From Maniola hyperantus (taxonomy: Eukaryota > Arthropoda > Insecta > Lepidoptera > Nymphalidae): a DNA stretch of 64,000 nucleotides. The stretch's first letter is position 1. Every line of letters begins with the position of its first letter. Shown piece after piece: positions 1-11,909 of this stretch. The notes under the pieces are model-generated. The model ran no database searches, was not told the origin of the DNA, and saw only the letters and a program-made list of their open reading frames with translations. The position numbers and the translations under genes are program-made. The stretch spans positions 6,183,099-6,247,098 of the forward strand of contig NC_048553.1 in assembly GCF_902806685.2 (NCBI RefSeq), in the 5' to 3' direction.

Positions 1-77
1 AAATACGTTTCAGTACCCAAAGGGTGCCAACGGGACACGTCATGATTTATTTTAAGAATTATATATATTTTTTTCAG

Positions 78-3000
78 ATTTTGTATTGCCAATCGGACGT
101 TATCCCATAATGATCGAATTTTAGTACTCTGTGACGAGGCGGAAGAAGAAGAAATTATAGACGAAAGTATCCTCGCATACTGTATGTATGTCTCAGTTGT
201 GTTCTTGTTCCTGACTTTGATAGTATACTGCGCACTACCTGAAATGAGGTAATATTTTCTTCTATATATTTTTATACTTGAAGCATTCTTAGCAGCGTTG
301 CTATATGAGTTAGTACTGGTTATATGAAATATTTCAGCGCAGCTTACTCGCAAGCATAATACCTAAAACAAAGATAATTTGATTGCACTCTTACATAATG
401 TACTGTATACATACCAAGTGTAAGATTAGCTTCTATAGAAATACGTCAGATAGGTATCCCTAAAACCTACAGACGATGATAACGAAACAATATAGAGAGA
501 GAGCCGGCGCGTGCCAGACCTTCGTTTTTTTATAAAAGCTGAAAGTTTTTCTGTGTATTGTCTTCAACACAGGGAGGAACGATCAGAGACTATGAAGTTT
601 GGACCATGGTCGCTTTGGGAGATAACAGGTAAAAAAATAATCTAACGTCAAAGTATAAAGTAATTTTTTTATATTTTCTTCGGAATATTATTAGAAATCA
701 CGTCATGCATTATCAAACACAGTGTAGAGGCAACTCCCTGCTAATAGACGCCTTTAAACTTTATCTTTAAGGGTGTCTGGCGGGGGGTTGCCACGATACA
801 GTGTCTGGCAATGCATGACGTGATTTCTAATACTATTCCGAAGAAAATAAAAAAATTAGACTATACTTTGACGTTAGATTTTTACACCTTTATTACCCAT
901 TGTCTTCCAAAGCCACCATGATCCAAACTTCATAGTCGCTGATCGTTCCTCTCTGTATTCGAGACAAAATGCAGAGAAACTAAACCCAAAAATGTAACAA
1001 TTTTTTTTAATTGCAATACATTGAATTATTATTTATTAATAGCTTATGCCCGCGACTTCGTCCGCGTGGCCTACATAAATTTGAAACCTACCTATTTACC
1101 CCCTTAGGAGTCGGAATTCCAAAAATCCTTTCTTCTGCGAAGGTCTACGTCATACAGCTGTCTGCATGCTAAACAGCCCGATCCGTGTGGTAGTTTGAGC
1201 TGTGCGTCATTCAGTCAGCTTTTCGTTTTACTTTAGATTTCCTCAAAATTGCAATAAGAAGTTTTTAGGAATCGTTATTACATCCTACATGATACATTCT
1301 TGGATGCTACTTTGCTCGTCTGTCTCAGATGCTTGTTTTCTACCATGCAACACTGTGCGAGAAAAACTTGTAAGTGTCCGGTTTTAAATTAATTTCAATA
1401 AACTTTTTACGTTTCAGAGACCTACAAGGGAAAAGTTTGATAAACTTTTGTGGAAGCTTGGCGATCGGACTCGGCATTTTGGGTGCCTTAAAATTAAATT
1501 TTAGTTATACACATTTAGGATTATGTGCTGCAAGAGGTATGTTCCAATATTTACACCGTGTTTTTTTTAAATACAAATAGCGAGCAAACGAGCAGGCGGG
1601 ACACCTGATATTAAGTGATTACCGCCGCCCGTGAACATTTGCAACACCAGAGGAACTGCCGATGCGTTGCCGGCCTTTCAGGAATTTGTTGGTTCGCCCC
1701 ATTGAATAATCTAGTGGGAACACCGCCGATGGGACAAGATATCACAGTTTGCACGTGCGTGGAAAGAAGAATCTGGGACAACGGACTGTCGAAGTGCAAC
1801 AGACACCCAGGTGTTGAGAGTGAAATTAATTACGGTGGCGCGCAGTGCGGTTGTATTCATATAATTGAAGCTTATTTGGGACTAGTAATACCATAGAGCA
1901 GAAACAAAGAGGAGATGTTGTATTAAGATTTCCCTATGAAATATCGAGTGACATTTTGCGGGGTGAGGGGTTGTGGAACGCCGCCCACTTCTCAATTTTC
2001 CATCTGCGGGTTAGTAGCAAAACTACTCGCTTAGCGACCTAACATCGATATATTGATGTCACTACATAGTTCAGCTATCTCACACTAGATGTCAATAAGT
2101 GTATTAATTACGTATAAAATTACTTACAAATGAAATGTGATACCATTCATAGCATCAGAACGTCTGTCTGAATAACTTTGACACGATAAAACACAACACT
2201 TCATCCTTTTGTTCTTAAAAACTCGAAAACACACCGATAATACGAGTCTCAATATATGTGAACCTGACGAACGCAGACAGCATACTAACTAAGGCCCCGC
2301 CCACAGTGATGACGTCAGGACCTAGTTGAAAATCACAGTGCACAGTTGCTTAGGCCAACTCCTCTTCGTTTCTGCTCTGTGAGTAATACAATAGTCTCCT
2401 TTTCAACTTGGCAAAATCTAGGAGAAAATAAAATTACTAGCCAAGTGTGGATTGGCTTACTTCACACACTTTTGAGAACATTATGGAGAACTTTCAGGCA
2501 TGCAGGTTTCCTCGCGATGATTTCCTTCACCGTTAAAGCAAGTGGTACGAGTATTTAATTGCTTAAAACGCACATAGCTCAGAAAAGTTAGAGGTCCTTC
2601 AGATCGAATCCCGGACCTCCCGACTAGGAGGCCGAAGCCTTAAACACTATCGCCAGTTACTAGTAACTATAGCTATAATTAATAATATATAGGTAATAGG
2701 TACCTATATACATGTTAATTTATTGTTTCAGGTTTCTTCACTTACTTCTTTTTAATAGCAAGCTTCTTTTGGATGAACGCTATATCAATACAGATTCTTC
2801 TAAGTATAAAGTAAGTTTCATCTTTTTGACAGAAAGTAAAACCGTGCCGTGTTATTTTAAATTTTCGATGAAAGTAAAGCTGAAATTTTAGGGCGTTACG
2901 CGAGACGAGAGAAACTCTAAGGTGCTGCATGTAGAACGCCCTTCCCAGCGTCCTTTTTAGGGTTCCTTATCTGTAGAGAAAAAAAAAACCCTTAAAGGAT

Positions 3001-6000
3001 CACTTTGTTGTATGTCTGTCTATCTGCCTATCTTACCGTCTGTCGTGTCTGTCAAGACAAGGGGAACCAAAACCTATACCGTACTTCCCGTTAACCTAGA
3101 ATCATTAAAGGCATGTAGCAATTACTATCTTATAGCACAAGTAAAAGACAAATCCGGAAACCGTGAATTTGTAGTTACAGCACAAAATAAATTAAGAAGT
3201 GTTATTTCTTGAACGAATGATACGGAACCCTTCGTGTGCAAGTCCGAGTCGCACTTGACCAGTTTTTTCTGCCACATAACTTGAGTGACTTCATGGGAAG
3301 AGTGTATGTATACGCATCTATGCATCCTAAAATTATGTCTCAAAATGACAACCTTTATGAAAATCTATACTATCCATACATATTATAAAAATTAATATCT
3401 GTGATTATATTGATTTCAGACGTCCAAGTAGATTCGACTACGGTTGGAAGGAGTTCTTCTGGTACGCTCTGTACGCTTGGGGATGTCCAGCGGCTTTAAC
3501 AGTATCTATGGTTATTGTTAACTCTGTCTCTGGCTATCACCGAAAGCCTGGTATAGGATTGCATACTTGCTGGTTTTTTAGTAAGTATCACACCTATATT
3601 TACACTAACTTATGCCTGCGACTTCGTCCGCGTGGCCCACACAAATTTGAAATTTGTGTGGGCCCTATACCCCTATTTTACCCCCCTGAAGGGTTGAATT
3701 TTCATAAATCCTTTCTTAACGGATGCCTACGTTATAATAGATATCTGCATGCCGAATTTCAGCCCGATCTGACCAGTCAGTGGTTTGGGCTGTACATTGC
3801 TAGATCAGCCAGTTAGCCAGTCAATCAGCTTTTCCTTTATATAATATCCTTTACATACAAGGTAAAGTGAAAAATGTACTAATAAATAAATTATACTAAA
3901 ATTAAAACTTGTTTTCAAATCATGCTGCCATGCCTTTGGAAAAGTGTTAGAGACACTTAGTCTCTCAGTTACATACCGGGTAGGTGTTTTTAATCTTCAA
4001 GTTTTAATCATAAGTTAATTTGGCCAATTCACACTAAACCTCAATCAACTGCACACCTAAACCTCTCTTGAGAGTCAGCTGGTCTATGGTTTAAATTAAA
4101 ATTCCTTCAGTAGTTCTCGAGATCCTAACGTTTAGACAAACAAACGCGTCAAAGAAACCTTGTTTCATAACAGATACTAAAATATCTAATCTGTCTCTTT
4201 TCAGGCAAGCGAGAACAATGGCAATATATGTACAGCGTTATGACAATCTTGATCCTTGCAAACATCTGCATATTTTTTTACATATCGACTCATCTCTGTC
4301 GCCATTCCTTCGCCTCCAGTCACATAAAGGCGCTTAAATATAAGTAAGTTACGTCATGGACTATCCGTAACATCCCATTTTATTGTGTTTTCTTCCTGAG
4401 TGAAAAAATATTTAGCTGCGATATATAGCCAAAAAACCGGCCAAGTGCGAGTCAGGCTCGCGCACCGAGGGTCCCGTACTACAGTCGTATTTTTTCGATA
4501 TTTTGCACGATAAATCAAAAACCATCATGCATAAAAATTAATAAAATCTGTTTTAGAATTTACAGGTAAAGCTCTGATGATATGATACCTCACTTGGTAT
4601 AGTTATTTGAAAATTGAAAAAACTAATTATTTGTTTATGAACACATTTTTTTTGTGTTTTTGGATTTATTCCTTTACTTGTGCTATATGACCTACCTACC
4701 TACCTACCAAATATCATGATTCTAGGTCAACGGGAAGTGCCCTATAGATTTTCTTGACAGACACGACGGACAGACGGACAGACAGACAGACAGTAAAGTG
4801 ATTCTATACGGGTTCCTTTTTTCCTTTTGAAGTACGGAACCCTAAAAATGAATATAAAAAGAAATCTCTCTCTGAATCTCAGTGGGAGGTGGGTGGGACC
4901 TTTGATAAAATATTATATCAACGAACTAATCCAAGATATTATATTCAAAACAGCTTAAATAACATAAGAGTATTTAACCGACTTCAAAATAGTCGGATTA
5001 TCTTCTCCTTCAATTTCTATTGTATGCTAAATTTCCTTATTAACCGACTTTAAAAAAGGAGGAGGTTCTCAATTCGTCGGAATCTTTTTTTTTATGTTTT
5101 ATGTATGTTCCCCGATTACTCGAAGATGCCTGGACCGATTATGAAAATTCTTTTTTTGTTTGAAAGGGTATACTTCAAAGTCCCATATAAATTTGGTGGA
5201 GATCTGATGAACATCTTTGAAGATAGATAATGGAACTCCTCAACGGATAAGAGTAAATTGCTCGCGATCAGTGTAATAGCTTAGTAATAAACAGTAGATT
5301 TTTAACCAGGCATAGCATATTTTATACCATGGGGTCATTAAAAATTGTGAAATAAATTTTTTTTATAAAAAAAATAAAAACCGACTTCAATACCTAGCCA
5401 CAAACACTAAAAATTAAAAAATTATTTAATTTATTACCGAATATATTATGCATACAAGAGTTCCATGATAATATTTTTTGGGGTCGGTGCCAATGAGGTG
5501 CCATTGTGGAATCTCATAAAAATATGAAGGCACCGGCACCAAAAAGTATTGTCATGGAACTATATTAACTCTTGTACCTATACATAATATATTCAGTAAA
5601 AAATTAAATTATTTTTTAATGTTTAGTGTTTGTGGCTAGGTATTGAAGTCGGTTTTTATTTTGTTGTACAAAACTTTTTAAGTATGGAGACAACTAATTA
5701 TTAAAATTAGCTTTAACCAGCTTAAATAAAAACATTAGTTTTGTAGTACACATATTATTATGTCTGTCGCACACATTTGTATGTATGTATGTCGCATAAC
5801 TCATAATATGTGGTCTAGCGGTAAATAAGAGACGCCGGAACAGACGATAGCCTAACTTCAAAATAGGTGTACAAATACAAGAAAAAATGTTTTATTTGAA
5901 GCTGGTAAAAGCTACTAAAATTAGATCAAAAGAGCCTAAATTTCTTTAAATATTAGATATAAATACTATCTGTCCCGGCTTACTCACGTGTGTAGTCGAC

Positions 6001-7101
6001 GTTAGCCCGACTAGTTTCGAACCCATCCGGGGTCCTTTTCTAGTCTAGTCGGGCTAACGTCGACTACACACGTGAGTAAGCCGGGACAGATAGTATTTAT
6101 AATGGAAATCACTCACGGTAGTTTAAACGCTAAAATTTTTAGTAATTTTTTAAGGAACTTTTATTTATTTACCTTGCAGGTTCGTTATGACAGTAAGAAT
6201 GTTCATCATAATGGGATTGCCGTGGATATTTGAAATGATCAGTGCATTATGCAAACCTCACGTTTTTTGGTAAGTGATATGTATACCTACTTCCTTATTT
6301 TATAAGCACTTCCGTTTATTAAACCGCTAATAAAAGTTATTTTTTGATACAAAATCCAAATTTTTTTGTTTAATGAGCACAGAGGGAGAGCAAAGAAAAG
6401 CACCATATTGATTTTTTAGAGCTATTGTATAGAAAAAAAATTGGCAGACGATGCGACGGTGGTGACGACTGCCGACATAAGTCAAAACTTAAAACTATGA
6501 ACTAAAAGTGTTTTTTTTTTATGAATTTTCAATTTTCTAAGTAAGTTAACTATATCAAGTGGGGTATTATATGAAAGGTCTTCACCTGTGCATTCTAAAA
6601 CAGATTTTTATTTAGTTTTATGTATCATAGTTTTTGAATTATCCTGCAAAATGTCGAAAAAATACGACTGTAGTACGGAACCCTCATTGCGCGAGCCTGA
6701 CTCTCACTTGGCCGGTTTTTTACATCTATCGGCACTCCGAGCACTATTAACATTAGCATGTCGGTGACGCGACCTTAATCTTTTACAAAATCAAAATCGC
6801 CTAGAAGTTTTCACTTCAATAATATAGAACTCGCAGCACATTATCTTTAATAACCAATACTGATTATTTAATATGGCTTTTCAGGGTCATAACAGATATA
6901 TTCAATACGTTACAAGGAATATTCATATTTCTTCTGCTCGTCGTGTTCCGAAAACGCGTGATAAAAGCAATGTTCAGGAGAGGTTGGCTAGATTGTATTT
7001 CGGGATTCATCGAACGCCACCTGGCCGTGGGTGATGACGACGAAGAAGACGTGGTGCACCAAACCATGGACGTCGGTCTTCAGGAAGAATTTAAAAAGTA
7101 G
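78..7101 (+). CDS. Methuselah-like GPCR (gene 1), 5'-truncated by window edge
   Basis: Exons 78-248, 1418-1536, 2732-2810, 3420-3580, 4205-4343, 6180-6269 and 6885-7101 (stop TAG) read as one frame of 324 codons after a split first codon; every junction is GT-AG. The protein begins near the end of the ectodomain (FCIANRTLSHND, then an acidic EEEE stretch). It then has seven hydrophobic segments, starting with TM1 (YVSVVFLFLTLIVYC), and carries the Methuselah-family landmarks ALPEMRDLQGKS after TM1, FFWMNAISIQ in TM3, KPGIG..TCWF before TM5 and GLPWIFEM in TM6. The cytoplasmic tail is short and acidic (GDDDEEDV). These receptors are secretin-like plasma-membrane GPCRs of arthropods; Drosophila Mth affects lifespan and stress resistance. 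The ligand here is unknown. It is a close paralogue of gene 2, with the same intron phases. The signal peptide and most of the ectodomain lie outside the window. Confidence 0.9.
545..980. mobile_element. Long foldback element M (MITE-like)
   Basis: gaggaacgatcagagactat on the left pairs with atagtcgctgatcgttcctc on the right; pairing continues through the cttcggaatattattagaaa arm. Arms are ~200 bases with a small central loop. Confidence 0.8.
1044..1228 (+). repeat. Family E repeat
   Basis: cttatgcccgcgacttcgtc ... tttgagctgtgcg. Confidence 0.75.
1577..1800 (-). repeat. Dispersed repeat U (aacgagcaggcggg type)
   Basis: aacgagcaggcgggacacct, cgttgccggcctttcaggaa; related in reverse complement to 56290-56405. 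Confidence 0.65.
2438..2652 (-). repeat. SINE-A, reverse
   Basis: Shares catgcaggtttcctcgcgat and tccttcaccgttaaagcaag (reverse) with the other SINE-A copies; the tRNA-like B-box (gatcgaatcccgg) is at its right end. Confidence 0.75.
2955..3270 (-). repeat. Family D repeat (ggttccgtac type)
   Basis: agggttcc ... tctgtctgtc ... cttcgtgtgcaagtccgagt; diverged. Confidence 0.65.
3607..3842 (+). repeat. Family E repeat
   Basis: cttatgcctgcgacttcgtc ... cagcttttcctttatata; contains a small hairpin-like duplication (aatttgaaatttgtgtgggc). Confidence 0.8.
4425..4851 (+). repeat. Family D repeat, near full length
   Basis: aaaaaccggccaagtgcgag at the left, a gacagacagacagaca run, and aagtacggaaccctaaaa at the right. 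Confidence 0.85.
4975..5300 (+). repeat. Family V repeat (aaccgactt..aaaaagga)
   Basis: ttaaccgactttaaaaaagg, ggaggttctcaattcgtcgg, tggaccgattatgaaaattc; shares its start with 9155-9310. Confidence 0.65.
5371..5662. mobile_element. Foldback element N
   Basis: aaaaccgacttcaatacctagc at the left mirrors the right end (tattgaagtcggttttt). Arms are over 100 bases. Confidence 0.8.
5957..6104. mobile_element. MITE family J, copy 1
   Basis: About 53-base inverted arms starting ataaatactatctgtcccgg, containing cacgtgtgtagtcgacgtta. It ends 75 bases before the gene 1 TM6 exon. Confidence 0.85.
6520..6722 (-). repeat. Family D repeat, partial
   Basis: atatcaagtggggtattata ... cacttggccggtttttt. Confidence 0.8.
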
Positions 7102-7225
7102 ATACTAAGCGTCGCTACATTTTTTGGTCAAAAAGAAATTTTAAAAAAAACATGTTTTAAACATAATTAAAAACATGTTTAAAACACTTATTAAGTAAGT
7201 ATAAACATTTTCGTTATCGTTTTTA

Positions 7226-7648
7226 GGGTTCCGTACCTCAAAAGGAAAAACGGAACCCTTATAGGATCACTTTGTTGTCTGTCTGTCTGTCTGTCAAGAA
7301 ACCTACAGGGTACTTCCCGTTGACCTAGAATCATGAAATTTGGCAGGTAGGTAGATCTTATAGCTGACATTTGGGGAAAAATCTGAAAATCGTGAATTTA
7401 GGGTTAGATCACACAAAAAAAATTAAATTGTGGTCATGAACTAATAATTAGTATTTTCAACTTTCGAAGTGATATAACTATATCAAGTGGGGTATTATAT
7501 GAAAGGTGTTTATTTGTACATTCTAAAACAGTTTTTTATTTATTTTTATGCATCATAGTTTTTGAATTATCGTGCAAAATGTCGAAAAATACGACTGTAG
7601 TACGGAACCTTCATTGCGCGAGCCTGACTCGCACTTGGCCGGTTTTTT
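7226..7648 (-). repeat. Family D repeat, full length
   Basis: Starts agggttccgtacctcaaaag, ends cgcacttggccggtttttt; about 423 bases. Confidence 0.85.
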
Positions 7649-7689
7649 GTAAAGAACTGACTTCTGCGATAGCTTTAGCAACATAGGTA

Positions 7690-7884
7690 GGTACAGTACG
7701 CGGCAGAAAGTAATCATCTTACATCGACCTTTAGAGTTACATTACGGCTTTGTAGAGCGTTATCTCTGTCACTCATTCTTATGTGATGTTTTGTCGATCT
7801 CAACGACAGAGACAGTGCTTTACAAAACCGCTATCTCTTTCTAAAGTTCGATGTATATTATTTTCTGCTGCGTACTGTACCTAC
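7690..7884. mobile_element. MITE family I, copy 1
   Basis: gtacagtacgcggcagaaag at the left, its complement (ttctgctgcgtactgtac) at the right; inner ctctgtcactc/gacagagac arms. Confidence 0.85.
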
Positions 7885-8411
7885 CGCTTATGGAGCCGGA
7901 CTTTCAACTTACTAAATGACTGACTCATACTTACTGTTGTAGAGATAGATCCGGTCTAAAGATGATAAGATAAGAAAGTAGGATAGGAAAGTAGGTAGGA
8001 AACATTTCTGGTTAAAATTGGCTTCCATGTCCTAAAGAAGCAAACCGCGAATAGCAATGTATAGAATCAAGAACTTACTTATTAAGAGATGATTGTATAT
8101 AATATAAAAATGTCACTCTCAAGATCTTTAACATTAACCATGCAAAAAAACCCCGTCAGTTACCCCGTTGCGACGTTCGTGTTATGGACAAATCAATAGA
8201 CCAACAAACACATTTTCGCATTTATAATAATAATTATTAAGTATAATAAGTGCGTTCTGTCTAGTCGATTATTATAGGTATTACTGAATAATCGTATAAC
8301 ATAGGTATTAGGCATTATGTACTATGTATCGACTTTTTATTTTTAGGCATAATGTGACCGTAATTCGTGAGTTTCAAACATTATGAAAGAAAACAGCTAC
8401 TAGGCTACTAA

Positions 8412-8578
8412 AAGTCCCGCAAATTGCTAATGTGCGTAGCCGCCATTTTAGTGACGTCAGCACTAGTTAGTCTAGTAGTTTCGAGCTGATGGTATATTTT
8501 TTATTTCGGCTGACGTCAAAATGACGTCATTTCGATGTTATTGAGAGATGGTTGCAGCGCAATAGCAATTTGCGGGTC
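8412..8578. mobile_element. MITE family H, copy 1
   Basis: gtcccgcaaattgctaatgt at the left; cgcaatagcaatttgcggg at the right; inner tgacgtcagc and atgacgtcat CRE-like sites. Confidence 0.85.
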
Positions 8579-8713
8579 TTATAGCTATCCCTAAAGTAGG
8601 TATGTTTTTATATAGTAACAGTATAAGTATAAGTATATTGTTTGCATTTATCTCGGACATAAGGTAGTAGTGGTAGAATCAAGAATAAAGGGCCGGCCCC
8701 GGGCCACAGAGTA

Positions 8714-8878
8714 AAGGGATGATTTATGCTAGACCGTGCCGGGCCCGAGCCGTGCCGCGTCCGAGGAGGCACGTCCGACGCGCGGATGATCCACGGATTG
8801 CAATTCTGTATGAAGAAACGTAACACGGACGAGGCTCGGATGACTCGGACACGGCACGGTCTAGCATGAATCATCCCT
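8714..8878. mobile_element. MITE O
   Basis: aagggatgatttatgctaga at the left, its complement (ctagcatgaatcatccctta) at the right; GC-rich interior. Confidence 0.85.
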
Positions 8879-9154
8879 TACGATCTGTGCTTACGATACT
8901 CGTGTGCTCGGGGTGGTGCCAGCGGTGCAAGGTACTCAATAATACGACAGTACTCTAAAAAAAACTGCGCTTGCTTCGCTCGCTCTTTTTCAATTATAAT
9001 TGTAAGTTGTAACTTACAATACTTACATTAAGTGCATTTATGACATTTTTCTACTTTGTTAACTTCAGTTTGATTCGTAATATTGTAGTAGGTGAGCCGG
9101 CGATAGGTTGATTATTGAGGCGAGGCATGATTATAGTAGGTATGCCTAACACTA

Positions 9155-9310
9155 TTTTTAACCGACTTCCAAAAAGGAGGTGGTTCTCAATTCGGCCCGT
9201 TTTTTTAATGTATGTTTACCGATTTTTTCGAGGTTTCTGGACCGATTTGCAAAAAATTTTTTCGAGAACCTTTTTGTATAATTTACAAAAAGGTTACAAA
9301 ATTTTTAAAA
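9155..9310 (+). repeat. Family V repeat
   Basis: aaccgacttccaaaaaggag, gtggttctcaattcggcc, tctggaccgatttgcaaa. Confidence 0.65.
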
Positions 9311-9713
9311 TTAGGGACCGGCCAACCTGACCCGGGCAGGCTCAAGGCATAATATAACCATATATATTTGCTATACGAATATACCTAACAAAGTTCAGCC
9401 GAGGTAAAAAATACTTTTCTACATACGTGATTCTGGACATGTCACAATAAAAAAAGAGTCTTATGAGATCTCTTTTTATTTTTATTTTTAAAAGTTTATA
9501 TAGGTACTTAATTTAATTATCTTTATTTTGTTGTAAGTAGTAAGATAATAATTTTTTAATAGTTCTATGCTATATGTCTACTTAATATCCTTTCCTATAC
9601 CTACTTAATAAGTTCAGTGACTTAATTATTTCGACAATAGTTTTAATTAACGCTTACCCAACTTTATCAAAGATACCTACCTACTTATAGGTTTATGTTA
9701 ATCATTACCATAA

Positions 9714-9890
9714 GAGCCTCGTTAGCTCAACGGTTAAAGGAGCGGACTGAAAACCGAAAGGTCGCCGGTTCAAATCCCACCCGTTGCACTATTGTCTTAC
9801 CTACTCCTAGCACAAGCTTTACGCTTAATTGGAGAGGAAAGGGGAATAGTCAGCAATTAACTTGACTAATATTCTTTTTTTTTAAATGGG
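9714..9890 (+). repeat. tRNA-derived SINE-C (tRNA-Phe-like head)
   Basis: The head agcctcgttagctcaacggt ... actgaaaacc ... ggttcaaatcc has A-box, a GAA anticodon loop and a B-box, but the acceptor and T stems do not pair. It continues into a non-tRNA body (cctagcacaagctttacgct), so it is a SINE, not a functional tRNA gene. Confidence 0.75.
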
Positions 9891-10054
9891 TAGGTATACA
9901 TGAAAATAAATATCCATACGTAATACTAACTGTGGTTTCAATTTTCATTTCCCTAAAAAAAATTCATATCAGCGCAAAACAATCTGCGCGCACTCCTAAA
10001 CTTAACTACAAGGGGGAAACGATCATTCTGCAATCTGCGCAAAAGATATAGTAC

Positions 10055-10345
10055 CTACCCAGGGTTCCGTACCCGAAGAAGGGTGCCAACGGGACCCTAT
10101 TACTAAGCCTCCGTTGTACGTCTGTCTGTCTGTCAGCGGGCTGTATCCCATTGACTGTAATAGGTAGAGAGTTAAAATTTTAACAGAGTGTGTACTTTCG
10201 GTTTCTATTGCCGCTAGAACAACAAATAATAAAAATTTCAAAATGGTCGCCATGTAAATATAAAAAAATGTAGTAATTAATCTCGTACAATGGTACAGGA
10301 CACTTCGTGTACGAGTCCGTCTCGCACTTGACCGTTCCCTTTTAC
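10055..10345 (-). repeat. D-related repeat
   Basis: cagggttccgtacccgaaga ... acgagtccgtctcgcacttg; a subfamily with a different body. The first 40 bases of the window contain a related fragment. Confidence 0.6.
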
Positions 10346-10521
10346 AGTGGTGCACGCGAAAGGTCGTCACCAATGCTAACAAAGTAGTTTATGAACTAAC
10401 AACCGCAAATGTCACTCTTCGCGGTTAAACTTGTGGTGAAGGTGCGTGGTACTCGTTGGTACTTATCGTATTAATCTCCACGTATCGTAAATAATAGTTC
10501 TTCATTGATTAAAAAGCTTTT

Positions 10522-10638
10522 GACTGCAATCTCACCTTGTAAGTGATGATGCAATCTAAACGGGCTAACCTGGAAGGGGTATGGCAGTTTTTATTAAACC
10601 CATACCCCTTTCGTTTCTACACGGCATCGTAATATTAT
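10522..10638 (-). repeat. SINE-B 3' part
   Basis: Matches cgggctaacctggaaggggt and the ttattaaacccatacccctt block of family B; head absent. Confidence 0.75.
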
Positions 10639-10667
10639 TATTATACTCTTTATCTGTACCACCAGCA

Positions 10668-10833
10668 AGTCCCGCAAATTGCTAATGCGTGTGGCCGCCA
10701 TTTTAGTGACGTCAGCACTAGACTGAAGTTTCGAGCTGATGGTATATTTTTATTTCGGCTAACGTCAAAATGACGTCATTTCGATGTTACATGGTTCCAG
10801 CGCAATAGCAATTTGCGTGACTTATACCCAGCC
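10668..10833. mobile_element. MITE family H, copy 2
   Basis: agtcccgcaaattgctaatg ... cgcaatagcaatttgcgtga; same interior. Confidence 0.85.
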
Positions 10834-11068
10834 TCTATAAACATCAAGGGTTGAATAATTGGAACCCGAAATTCCTAAGATGACCTCAGGAGGTCACATA
10901 ATGATACAACAATGGAGCGAAATTAAATCACCTAGTTTACCTACCTATTGTACCTGCAATTTATTGAATAAATAAATCTTTCATTTATTCATTCATTCAT
11001 TTACACTTCAATTTGATTCGAATGCAAAATTCTAAGCGAATCTATTCAAAAGAAGTAAGTAGCTATTA

Positions 11069-11506
11069 AAAACCGGCCAAATGCGAGTCAGGCTCGCGCA
11101 CTGAAGGTTCCGTACTACAGTCGAATTTTTCGACATTTTGCACGATGGATCAAAAACTATTATGCATAAAAATAAATAAAAATCTGTTTTAGAATGTACA
11201 AGTAAAGCCCTTTCATATGATACCCCACTTGGTATAGTAATCTTACTTTAAAAGTTGAAAATACTAATTATTTGTTCATGAACACATTTCAATTATTTTT
11301 TTGTGATGTAACCACAAATTCACGGTTCTTAGATTTTTCCTCTTATGTCTGCTATAAGACATCCCTACCTGCCAAATTTCATGATTCTAGGTCAACGCGA
11401 AGTACCCTGTAGGTTTCTTAACAGACACGATAGACAGACAGGCAGACAGACAGACAACAAAGTGAACCTATTTAAAGGTTCCTTTTGAGGTACGGAACCC
11501 TAAAAA
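11069..11506 (+). repeat. Family D repeat, full length
   Basis: aaaaccggccaaatgcgagt ... aggtacggaaccctaaaa. Confidence 0.85.
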
Positions 11507-11639
11507 TCAGTATTGACCTAGATTTATATGAAAGGTAAGCTAAAAATGTAAAACTGATTAACATAAAATGAGTCATTCCGAGCAAAATGTAAAATTAAAT
11601 AGGTACTCATTTATAATTACGTCCCATAACAAAGGAACC

Positions 11640-11909
11640 GGCTCGGGATGTAAATCGTACAAGGAACGTGTTTACGTATGAATGTGCTCTGTGGTGTTTA
11701 CTCTGTCGGTGACAACGTCGGCGCACGCGCATCTCGATTCACACCAAAATCCAGTGCAAGTATCGAGAGGCTATACAATTTCTCGATAATTTACGCCCCT
11801 CGTTAATCGTTACGCCATTACCGTTCATTTCGTGGGGTGAAGTGAGACCGCGCGTGTCGAACCTATTGCTGGTTTGCTGTGTTGGCCCATTTTCGATCTG
11901 TCCACTAAA
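11640..11909 (+). promoter_or_regulatory. Likely promoter / 5' UTR of gene 2
   Basis: A stretch without recognisable repeats, richer in CpG than its surroundings (gtcggcgcacgcgcatctcg), directly before the ATG and GT donor of exon 1. The transcription start was not located. This is inferred from position and composition only. Confidence 0.4.

Larger units (their letters stand above)
7102..11639. other. Intergenic spacer between genes 1 and 2
   Basis: No coding sequence. It holds family D copies, five MITEs, a tRNA-derived SINE (9714-9890), a SINE-B tail, and the gttctcaattcg repeat at 9155-9310. Confidence 0.6.

Noticed and set aside
3508..3816. 102-codon + ORF running past gene 1 exon 4
   Set aside because: The first part is the real exon; after the gtaagtat donor at 3581 it reads into a family E repeat.
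9714..9790. A functional tRNA-Phe gene
   Set aside because: A- and B-box-like sequences and a GAA anticodon are present, but the acceptor stem and T stem do not pair and a SINE body follows.
10023..10382. 119-codon minus ORF
   Set aside because: Overlaps a D-related repeat; the sequence is explained by the repeat.
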